Shown piece by piece: positions 53,461 to 64,000 of a DNA stretch of 64,000 bases (the first letter of the stretch is position 1; each line of letters starts with the position of its first letter). A program made the translations under genes and the position numbers. The notes below the pieces were generated by a model. It saw only the letters and a list, made by a program, of their open reading frames with translations, had not been told where the DNA came from and did not search any database. Location: NCBI RefSeq assembly GCF_020882245.1, contig NC_083600.1:43061019-43125018 (forward strand). Reading direction: 5' to 3'. Origin of the DNA: Rhopalosiphum padi. Lineage: Eukaryota; Arthropoda; Insecta; Hemiptera; Aphididae.

Positions 53461-56400
53461 AAAATATGCTAATAAGTGGTCACGAATAATAATTTATTTT
53501 ATTCTCGTGAATACAACGAAAAAATTTTATTTGATTTTAATCTTTTTAAACGTGTATAATTTAAACGTCTATCGTTTTCAATGCTTCATTTTTAACACAA
53601 AATACAAATCGATTTTTACATTGGATCGATCGAAATCATATACTGCTCTGATAGTAGTCTACTACATTTATATATATACACAAATATATTGTTTTAAAAA
53701 CACGATTTTGGCCTTGTTTCAAATTTTAGTTGAACATACAGGTATTGTACGCCGATAAAAACGCTAAATACGAACTTAAAAACCAATTTTTTCTCAGTTG
53801 AAATGTGTTTGTGTACTGTAGAGCAATATTGTCATTAGGTTTTTTGTCTTTCAGTCGAACAACTAACAATTAAAACTATACAGTGTTTTTAAGGCTTTCT
53901 AGCAAAATAACAATCATAATATATTTTACTATGGAACAATAGCTTTCATTAAAATGACAGAAAAAATATAGAAAATATATTTTAACTAATATTAATTAAT
54001 ATTATAGTTACAGGTTATTTTAGGAGGAATGTTTGAAAAATTATTTAAAAAAAAATTTTTTGTGTCATTTCAGGAAGCTATCTCCTTATATTTCGAAAAT
54101 AAAAATATATACTGAGATTGACAAATATATCGTGTACCAATAAATCGACCCTTATAAAAGAGTACGAGCCCGTCATGAGAATATGCATTACCTACACGTG
54201 AACACTATTAATGGTAGTGTTGTACTTGGGACACGTGAAAAATGCTTCCTACAGTGCCACCTTGAACAAAATAAACTATGTACTAACGGTTAATGTAGCA
54301 AAATATATACGCGTATTTTGACGTTACAATGGCACAATACATTTTTGTCTGATAAGACAGTTGGTCATAGAATAACGGAACATTTTACTACAGTTGAAGT
54401 TTTTAAATTAGATTACCTATTCGCTTTCATATTATTGTATTATGCGTCCGTTGAATAATATGTTTGAGAATATAATTTCGCGGTGGAGACTTTGCAAAAT
54501 GCGGAGGGATGGGTTAAGTATCCCATGTAGTCGACCTAACTGCACCAAATTAAAAGACGTAATCTAGAGCGTTTAGAAACCACAAAAGGTGTTCAGAGTA
54601 AGAATTTAAAAAATATTTATGTTTAATCATACGACAATATTTTCACATAATATTATAATATTCATCATATAAGCACCACAAAAATGTAACTAATATTATA
54701 TTATATAAAAGTAAAATTAAAGGCATGAAAAAAAAATAACATTCTTTGTAGATTTACAAAGGGAGAAGAAAAAGTTAGACTTAGAACTGTACTACCACTA
54801 GGTATATCATAATTCTAGTTACTATTTATTATTATTTATTGTAGTTCAATGGTGGAGTGTGATGGTTATTTTAATACAATTGTATCGTATCTAAAATATG
54901 ATTGAAGGTAGATGCCTCCTAGAGGGTACTAAGAAAATATTAGATAAGGTAAATAACTAGATATTTTGTATTTATATACAGTACATTATAATTATATCTT
55001 AGATTAGAATTAATAATTAATATTAATTAACTAGGTAACAGAGATAAACCCATTTTATCAAAACAAATAAAACCGAATTCCAGTTACGAGTCACGCAAAT
55101 GATTTTGCTACGATCGTATAAATTGCCACTTTAACTTATATAATATATAATAGAAATTCTAAATTATTCTTTTGTTTACGTTTATTGGAAAATATATGAA
55201 TTTCCACAAATCATTATACATTTAATAGTCTGTCAAATTATGCATTTATATACATCTGTATAATATACTTTATTAAAATTGTGTTATCAAGTAATATGAG
55301 TAATAAGTAAAAACTAAATTAAACAATCCATACCCACTGGGTCAATACTACATTTAAGGGCACCGGAAAGAACATTTAAAAAATTAAAAAATGTAATTAA
55401 ACATAAAATTACCTTATAGCAAATTTTGAAAACTGCAGTTTTTTTAATTTTGAGATCCAATAAATAAATAAATTTTAATTTAGGGATAGGTAAAAAAAAT
55501 TTAAAAATAATTAACTTGAATAAAATGTATAAAAATAGGAAGTATTGCCTATGAGTAAATACATTTATAAAATCAAAAATGTAAACTAAAAATTAAGTTG
55601 TAGTAGAGATAAATTTATAAATACATAAATACAATTTTATCATAGGTCGATTCGAATTAATGTCAAAAGTATTTAAGTGGATATAAATAAAAAAAATGTA
55701 TTATTACGACGCCCGTAGGCAGTCATTTTAAGAAACAAAAATATCTATAAATAATAAAAGTCTATAAATAATGTTATTATATTCTATTCTGATACATTTG
55801 GTATCATTCCATAATAAGTATTCTTAAATAGTAAAAAATAAATTATTACAAAAGAAAAAATTAATATTAAATAAATAGTTAATCACGAAATCTTAAATTA
55901 AATCAAAAATATAAACTTAAAATGAAAATAAATAAATATATTTATTTTTTCAATTTTAACTATAAATAAATTTAAAAAAAAAAGAATATTAGAACCAAAA
56001 AATGTATTTTTATATAAAACAAATACTAAAACTTTACTTTAATAAAAGTAAATTTAATAATAATATAAAATGATATATACCTTATATGAGATGATCACAT
56101 TACTGTAATCTTAAATTTGAAAACAATCAATAGTCATCAATCATCTCATTCAATAAATGATTTCGAATGGAACGCAGCTTATTATTTTCTGCACAATATA
56201 GTTTGTATAGGATGTTTATACAATCGAAAGTGTTTATAAAAACAATGAGTAATGAGTTTCGAATATTATTTAAATATATTATATATACACAAAAAACTAG
56301 AAATTATGATTATTTTATTAATACCAGACCTTTGTATACTGTAAAAAAATATAATACCAGCAACATTAAAGCAACATAAAAAAACTATACAATATTGCAA

Positions 56401-57354
56401 TTATTTATATTATATTATAAATCATTATTATAATTAAATATAAAACCAACTTGTATTGTTACAAATTATCTATATTCTAAGTATATTATACTTAGTTAAG
56501 ATAATAAATTGAAAAATAATCTATTATTGTTGTCAATATGTATGTAGTGCACTGTGTACAGTATATAGACTACTAATTTTAAAATTAAGTCGATATCTTT
56601 ATCACCTTAATGTATTTCTAAAGATTAAAAACGTTAGTTAAATCATAAAATTTACTACAATATTTTATCAGGCTACAATATATTGTAATGAAATAGTACA
56701 CGAGAGAAAACAGAAGCGATTTTTGATATTGTACATACACTATAATATATTATTAAATTTTAATATACCATAATATTACGTACAACTGAAATAAACTTAG
56801 TTATCTAAAATTGTCTAACAAAAATAAATAAATAGGATAAGTGCAGTATAAAAAATAAGCAAAGTAGTTAATCGCTCCTATAGTAGGTACACTAAATATC
56901 GAGTATACTCGTAATTAGGTAAATCTTCTAATGTGTGTTTTAAATTTCAATTCAATGAGAAATCATTAGATATGAAACAATGATTCTGATATACACTGCC
57001 AGCCTCCATATCTAAGTATATTATTTCATGATAGAATTTTAATATTGGCATCAAAATAAAATATTTTGTTGTTAATTTTCGTTTATTTTTAGCAAAGTTA
57101 TGGTTATTTTTCCTAGGAAATAATCGTTAGCGACGACGTCGCCGCGGCTATTGTTCATATTTATAGCTAATTATATCTACATTTATATTATATCTAAACA
57201 TTATTCTTATAATATACAGTTATTTATAGCTATTTCGTATAATTCGTAAATCTATTATTCATTGCTACAGGTATAAGATATTTGTACATTTTATTATTGG
57301 ATATTAATCATTCAGATACTAAATAATAATAACAAGTATATATGTAGCGAAAAA

Positions 57355-57475
57355 ACCACCACATTGCACTGGAGAACGACGTCAACACGCAGACGACCGA
57401 TGTCATTGCGGTACCGATTAGGCGCGGTTACTCGGGCAATGCGCGCTAAATTTACGAGGCACTCAACGTGTTAAG
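57355..57475. other. Small CpG-rich island upstream, unknown
   Basis: About 120 bases with repeated CG dinucleotides (GAACGACGTCAACACGCAG, GATTAGGCGCGGTTACTCGG) stand out in AT-rich DNA. Two plus-strand frames are open across it (about 25 and 35 codons) with no recognisable product. A second tiny CG cluster with the palindrome CGACGTCG lies at 57134-57141. Regulatory DNA or a small exon are possible. Confidence 0.2.
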
Positions 57476-57680
57476 GTAAATTTAAATTTTATCATCTATA
57501 TCAAATGTTTATAAACGATATGTTTTTTTGATTAGACAATATATTACAACGATGAGCATGAGTAATTTTAGTAAATCGGATATTAGTTATCTTTTTAAAT
57601 TAAAAATCTTAAAAGTTAAAAAAAAAGTTAACATTTTTACCGGTCTAAAAAGAGAAAAAAACACATTGTTGTAAAATTTA

Positions 57681-57708
57681 TACATTCATCGTTTTGCTCA
57701 GAATATAA
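57681..57708 (-). repeat. Short inverted copy of the dispersed-repeat start
   Basis: TACATTCATC…TCAGAATATA on the plus strand matches the reverse complement of the 49.2 kb repeat start (TACATTCATC…TCAGAATCTA), with a diverged 7-base middle. It marks an inverted, mostly lost copy. Confidence 0.4.
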
Positions 57709-58283
57709 TATACAATTATATTACAAACAGTATCGTATTATGGTGAGCGGGGTGGTGCTTGGGGTTTCCCCCAGGAATTGATGATTTAGCAAATAAGAAC
57801 AGAGGGCTTGATTTAATTTTATAATTTGACTATATTTATACATATAAATATATAATGTAATAAACGTTTCACCCTCTTAAAAATAAGTTGTACATACGTC
57901 ACTTATTATAAATTAATTTTATTTAGTTGTTAAACTATAAAATCATAAATTTTAATTTTAGTTTTTATTAATTATGATTAATATTGATGAGAAAATTAAC
58001 CATTTTTTTTTTTTTATAAGGTAAAGTTGTTACAAATGATAAATTTAGTTAAATTATTATTTTTTTTTCACTTAATTTAGTTAAAAGTTACAAACAAAAA
58101 ATGTAAGTAACTGATAATTTCATAACTCAATTAATATTTTAAGATTTAACTTATTAATACTCTATCGTTCTATGTAACTGCAGGTGTCACTACACGGGAT
58201 ACTTTGATTTTTTGATGGTTACACTTTCAAAACCTTAATTGTAATTTATACGTGTTAAATGGTATTAAACAACATGTTCTTAC

Positions 58284-58392
58284 CTGTCCTTTGGTGGCCG
58301 TATGCAGCAGGTTCGTAAATTAGTTACGGTTTGAAAATCAATATGTTGTGTATCTTTTGTGCGATTCCCAAAAAGGCTATAGAAATAAGAGC
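58284..58392 (-). other. Orphan splice donor; candidate upstream 5'UTR exon
   Basis: On the minus strand AAAGGACAG|GTAAGAAC gives a strong donor (first intron base 58283) 5.8 kb upstream of the receptor start. It is preceded by a GC-richer stretch open for about 33 codons in one frame, with no ATG seen. This could be a noncoding first exon of the receptor gene, part of another minus-strand gene, or a mobile-element end. No known protein is recognisable. Confidence 0.25.
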
Positions 58393-60156
58393 AAAATTAT
58401 AAATGGTTTCATCAAATCAATTAATAGTTAAACACTATAGATCGTCGTCAATCGTAAAAACTATTATCTTAGACATCTAATTTAAACGTTGTTTTTTTTT
58501 ATAATATCTTTGCGAAAATTGTTATTGTGCCATGATAGGGGTACCAACATGTATGAACGTAATATTACTATTTCGGTTGGTATAATTATTTATTGCTTTA
58601 TAGTAAATTATTATCATATCGTGTTCGTTGCACGGCTTTTATCTATATGTACACAGGGGTAGAACTAAAAATCTGAAATGGTGGTAGAAGGTCACATTTT
58701 TTTAGAAAAATTACAGTTATAAACGTTTATTATAAATTAGAAAATAATAGATATTAAAATATAACATTATAAACAATATTTGATTCCAATTCTAACAATT
58801 TTTTTTATGTTTTAAATCTACCTATGTACTGTTTATCATTTAAATAAATATATACGGTGGAATCTCTAAATACCGGACACCTCTAAGTCACGCGCAAAAT
58901 TACGGTGAGTAAAAATTAATAACTACATAATATTTACAACGTTTATATAATATTATAATATGTATAATAATGATATATATAATATATATATTTTTATTAT
59001 TTTAATACAAATATTAATTGTATATATTGCTGAAGTATACTGATTTTTAAAAATTAATTAAACATATGTATACAACAGTGTAAAGAAAAATTAAAATAGG
59101 AAATAATTAAGTTACAAATTAGAATACAATTATTAATTAAAACGTAGGATTTTAATATATATTAAATATACATAAATTATATTTCTCGTAGAAGCTAATT
59201 AGAAATATTTATTTCGTGATTTGATTTAATAGTACATCTTATAGTATTTTTTTATAATGAAAAGGCATTGAGTTGAAAAAAGTAGGTCCTAAGTAGTCAA
59301 CGAATCTTTGTCCAATGTTTTTATTAGTGTTAATTATTGAGATGTTGTATGTTCTATTACGTTTTGAATAAATGTTATTATTTATATGAATATTTTTAAC
59401 AATAAACATGATTGCAAATTTTTATAAAGTAAATTAATAAGTATAACGCCATAATGTTTATAATTTAGTTTAGTTGTAAATTATTTTATCACTAATAATA
59501 TTTAGAAAAGAACAACGTATATGGGAATATTATTTTGTAATCTTGTAAACAGAATAAAACATAATTAATTATAACAAAGTTTGCACAAATAAAATAATAT
59601 CTTAGTAATAAAAAAAATGGTTCAAGCTGTGAATCAGAAAAAAAATTTAAAAAATGTATTGCTAAAACTAAAAATAAAAAAATATCTTGTTATACCTTAT
59701 TTACCTAAATTTGTAACTTAATAACATAGTATATAACGTAATATATTTAATAATGGATATATCTGGATTTATTATATAAAGTGGGTGAATTTTAAAAGCC
59801 TAATAATAAAATACATTAATAGCATTAAAATTATATACACCATCGTTATATTTTAGAATTGTAATCGTTTATGGTTGATATTATAATCTATTGGTTATAA
59901 ACTTATAAGTTATAATTCGGACTTAAGAAATTATTAGAATACACTAAAATCTACTTTTTAAAGTTCAGAGAAGCTACAATCTACAACGATGACAAAAAAT
60001 GATCTGCCTAAGGACATAATGTCTCGCGTCTTTAAGTTGGACTAGTTGATTGTTTGGATGTTATAATTATAGAAATGCATGAAAAAGTATAGTAGTAATA
60101 TTTTGTATGGTTATCATAATTTACTGGAAAAATGATACACACAGTCATGATGGTGT

Positions 60157-60308
60157 CGTGTAGCTAAATAGCCTAGCCAGGACGCCGTGTGATCATTATT
60201 ATAATAATATTATTATTGTTGATTTTTATTAGAATCATGAGATACCGAAAATATTATTATGACAGTGGTGTAGCTATATAATCTATCCATAACGCCGTGT
60301 GATCATAT
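60157..60308 (+). repeat. Pair of 42-base direct repeats
   Basis: Two 42-base units at 60157-60198 and 60267-60308 share GTGTAGCTA at the left and ACGCCGTGTGATCAT at the right, with only a handful of mismatches between them. They are offset by exactly 110 bases with no indel inside the unit. This indicates a local duplication or two short insertions of one element. Confidence 0.6.
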
Positions 60309-60380
60309 ATTTTTTTATTACAAATAAAAAAAATTGATTATCTATAATAAAATTACAATAATCATTGTTCGAACGCGGAT

Positions 60381-60632
60381 TTGTTTTTCATGCTATCGAG
60401 CTTCGTCATTCCTCCAAGTGCGCAACAGGTAAAAACTTGTTTTAAAGGTGGCTTATCCCCTCGAACGTCTCCGGGTGACGGTTCGTCTACCAATTATTAT
60501 AATATGTTGGCTTTTTGTGTGGCCAATGTATCTTGTCTTATTGCAACGGTTGAATCAGATAGATCTCGTTCCATTCGTTCTAATAACAAGTCTGCTAATA
60601 ATATTATTAGTTCATATAATCAAAAAATCTAG
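60381..60632 (+). other. 83-codon plus-strand frame, unrecognised
   Basis: The frame runs from near 60381 to TAG, with more balanced base composition than its surroundings, and it contains CGCAACAG|GTAAAA, which looks like a splice donor at 60429. A second frame is open over part of the same region (60448-60660). No domain or motif is recognisable. It may be the end of a small first exon, a remnant of a mobile element, or chance. Confidence 0.18.
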
Positions 60633-61114
60633 AAAATGTATAGGTGCAATTTTTTTATGACATTCAAATTAATATTTGGAAAGAAATCACATATTTAAAC
60701 GAAGAATAACGATGTTAGTTATTTTGTCATAAATTATAATTTAATGAAACTATTCATGAGAACTTAAAATATTTATGTATATTATGAACCGTTTTATACA
60801 CAATGCCTTTTTTTTTTTAATGTGTATATTATTTTGAAGGTATTGCCTATTTATGAATCTTTTCACACTGTTTACGGTAGGATATTATTAATTAAAAAGT
60901 GTAATAATATAGTTTGGAATAAGCTATTAAGTATAAATTCATACTATTATAATAATTAAATATCACTAATATAATAAATGCAATATTATAAATGTTTTCG
61001 CAAAAATTAAATCAATGTACCGTATTATGTCGAGTAAAATAAACTACTTTAATAGCAATATTAAAAAAATATAATTTCATGAAATGTACTTAGTAATGTG
61101 TGCTGATATAGAAC

Positions 61115-61172
61115 GTCTTCGCTCAGAGTCATTTTTTGTATATAATGACATATCATTGAATTAAAATTTAAC
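61115..61172 (+). repeat. Copy of the dispersed-repeat end
   Basis: The phrase CTCAGAGTCATTTTTTGTAT, then AATGACATATCATTGAATTA and AAATTTAAC, aligns base for base with the end of the 49.2 kb copy (ACAGAATCGTTTTTCGTATA, then CAATGATACCCGTCATTG and AAATTTAAC) with scattered substitutions. It is a second 3'-end copy in the window. Confidence 0.5.
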
Positions 61173-64000
61173 ACTTGAACTTTATAATGTATTACCTAAT
61201 TAGTAATTCTTTAATAACATATTATTATTGTTGCTTATTAATCATTGAAAACCATCATAATATACACTCCTTTGATATTAATAATATACTAGTGATGTTG
61301 TTGAATGTATATCTCACAAATAAGTTTTTAAAAATAAAAAGTAACATAAAACAGATGTTATATAATATAATACATATATTATATAAATTATATTTGGAAT
61401 CTTATAGACATGACACAATAATGTAGTTATATCGTTTGAACATGAATTAACTTTCTATAAGTTAATTTATCAAAAGTTGCTCAGCTCCATTCACATCTGT
61501 ACAACGTCAATGTGCTTTAATTAATATTATAAGGTACGTATACTAAACACATATCTATAGGATTTTCCTATATATGCATTTTACACAGTGAATAATGATA
61601 CTCAACTAAAATTCACGAAGAATTGTAAAGGCAGATTGCCCATCTTGTTTGAATTAGTTTACAAAGCGAGGTAATAGGTGAACAGACACCAATTTTACGT
61701 GAGCTGAGGTGGGTACCTAAATTAAAACCAAGATATACCTATATTTCACCGTATTTTATATTTTTTTTATTTACTCTCAGGTGAATTTAAGTTATTTAGC
61801 TTATACATAAATTTTTATACTCGAAAATTTAATATTATTATCGTGCTCCTTTAAATTGTATGTATGGCAGTTAGGTATTCATGCAGTTGAATCAAAACAA
61901 ACATCTCATTATTGTAATAGTCCTTCGATTAAGTAGATAATAGATATACCTACTGAATATTGATATAAAAAATAAAAGTAATTATTAAAACATTACTATT
62001 ATCGCCACGAAGATGACGAAGATGTGAGCTGCAATTTGTGTTTGTCTCATGCAACCGTTATATTATGCATATTGTGCGCGATGATCCGTGCATAGACAGA
62101 ATAAATTTAATCTTTTTTTTTTATAACAGTATTTCTAACCATATTTTGATCAACTCTTTCTGTTTAATAATTATGCATTTATGTTGATAATGTGATACGA
62201 TTAATTTATATTTTTAGAGGTTTAATTAAGATGTTGTGATAATAAAACTTTATAATATGATATACACCGACTTTATCTCGTCATCGAAAATGTTATTTTA
62301 TTGAATGTATTAATTTTTAAATTTGATGATAAGACATAATTATTGTATGAGAAAAAACAATTCTGAGGGAAAGAAACGGGTAGATCAGTATCAATAGAAA
62401 TATCTAAAAATAAGTTACATTCAATTTATATTATTATTAGTATTTTCTTCGTTTGGTAGATTGAACTAATAATTTATGCCATCAATTTCGAATAGATGGC
62501 TATATAAATCAATACCAATATAGGTATCTATATTGGTGCAAATATATTCGTTAGTAACTATATTATTCAAAGTATTTAGAATATTTCTATGTCTATTAAT
62601 ATAAAATAGTTATGCTCGCATAAAATTTATTATACTTTCAACTTTTCAAAAAAAAAAAAAAACAATAATTGTATACCCAAAAGTAAAAAAATTCAAATTT
62701 TCAAATATAGCTGTAATTTTTTTTTTTTTAATTATATTTTAATGATTTAATAATATAATACACGTTTCATTATATAGATAACAATTTGTAATAATAGTTG
62801 TTTGTTATTTTAAATAATATTTTCATTGTTTCCGCGCTAAAATATTATTATTTTAGTCAATTTTCATAATTACTAGTTAAAATAGAACAAAAATATAAAA
62901 TCGACCGTATATTATTATCGCTATATTAAGTTATTTTCGTAAATTTTTCTATCATATATACTATGTTCCTACTGTTCCTATTCTAATTCAATCATCATAT
63001 TTTGAAACACCAAAATGTTTTAAATTACACAATTATTACTGAATCGTCTTGCTTATTATGTATTACACCGGTACATTTATTAGAGGATATTCCTGTTCCC
63101 GTTTTCTCACATTCCTACATCATTCATGTATGAAACATTTCCATGAGTCAATAAATATTATCTATACAATAAATATCACAATTCAAAAAAATAACTTAGG
63201 TATAAATTATTGAATTTAATAAAAAAATTATTGTTTTAAACGTTATTCTAATATATTATATAATTGCATCAATTACCATCGCATGAAATTTTTTTAGTAA
63301 ATTATCACAACTGTCATTTGCCATTTAGATTCATCACCTTTTTTTAAGTCATTTCATGCTTTGGATCAATTACTATAGTTTTTTAGTGAAGTAATGTGAT
63401 AAATATTCAGACATTTTTACATCTAGACCAAATGGATTGTTAAATCTACCAGAGCAAGTTATGTTATTGTTCCTTGACCTAAAGTATGAACTTTGTGTTA
63501 ATAATTTATTTAGTTTAAAATGTAACAACGTATTACAAGTTAATGAAATAAAGCCACTTTCAAAACCAACACATTTTAGTATTGTGTATTAACAGTAAAT
63601 TAGTCATAAATTATATAATGTTATTTAATCACAAGGAGTTTTGTAACCTTTTTTAACTAGGCCTTTGGCCATGAGACAAATTTGTACTGCTTATTTATAT
63701 TTTTAGTTCATCAACGTTTTATAATGTAAAATTCAATATGATAGGGAAAATAAAATTGATTGTACGATTGTACATGACGTATCTTTTGTAAATATGTTTA
63801 CATGTGCCATTATGCCACTAATCTATAATAATATAATTTGTTTATTTTTTTTTAATATTTTTGTAAATAAATCTTTATTTGAAAAAGTTGTTTCTAATCT
63901 AACTGATTAAGTACTATGCTCTTATATACAACATTTAAACTTTAAATTTAAAGCATAACCAACGTTTCAAATACTCATTAAAGCCATAACCATTGTCCGT

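Larger units (their letters stand above)
53161..64000. other. Upstream/intergenic AT-rich region, no gene recognised
   Basis: This flank lies upstream of the visible receptor start. It holds no frame I can assign to a protein family. Listed separately are an A17-tailed segment (53.34-53.46 kb), small GC-richer islands (57.36-57.47, 58.28-58.39, 60.36-60.63 kb), repeat-family fragments (57.68, 61.1 kb) and a pair of 42-base direct repeats (60.16/60.27 kb). A short motif at 63659-63690 (AGGCCTTTGGCCATGAGACA) resembles fragments I remember as repeated in aphid DNA, but I cannot confirm that. The rest, including 54.2-57.1 and 61.2-63.6 kb, shows nothing beyond AT-rich sequence. Confidence 0.6.

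Overview
This window looks like nuclear DNA from an insect, most likely an aphid or close hemipteran relative. It is very A+T-rich by eye (roughly three quarters), has no operon-like gene packing, and carries one animal neuropeptide-receptor gene with very long introns. A diverged repeat at about 49.2-50.15 kb resembles repeats I remember from aphid genomes. The aphid call rests on composition and memory of that repeat, not on a search.

The only gene I can identify with confidence is on the minus strand: an insect allatostatin-A receptor, a rhodopsin-family GPCR and the insect counterpart of vertebrate galanin receptors. Three coding exons are visible, in transcript order 52509-52354 (extracellular N-terminus), 37144-36605 (TM1 to extracellular loop 2) and 11310-11110 (TM5 to TM6). 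All junctions have GT/AG ends and are phase 0. Together they give 299 continuous residues ending just after the TM6 CWFP motif. TM7 and the C-tail are not visible between 1 and 11109, so the 3' end probably lies beyond the left edge. Intron 1 is 15.2 kb, intron 2 is 25.3 kb, and intron 3 is at least 11.1 kb.

Layout: 1-11109 is intron 3 (AT-rich, with a GC-richer island at 3.98-4.33 kb). 11311-36604 is intron 2, with islands at 17.23-17.83, 20.48-20.88 and 35.85-36.1 kb; the middle one holds a strong ratchet-like TAG|GTAAGTA junction and a nested hairpin. 37145-52353 is intron 1, with a palindrome-plus-T16 segment at 38.3-38.46 kb and the aphid-like repeat at 49.2-50.15 kb. 52510-53160 is a CpG-rich probable promoter/5'UTR. 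53161-64000 is upstream or intergenic, with repeat fragments, one good orphan splice donor (58283) and small unexplained islands.

No tRNA, rRNA, CRISPR array, bacterial operon or viral gene was recognised. The short AT-rich open frames scattered through the window look like chance. The best leads are regulatory or RNA-processing features of the long receptor introns rather than a new protein system.
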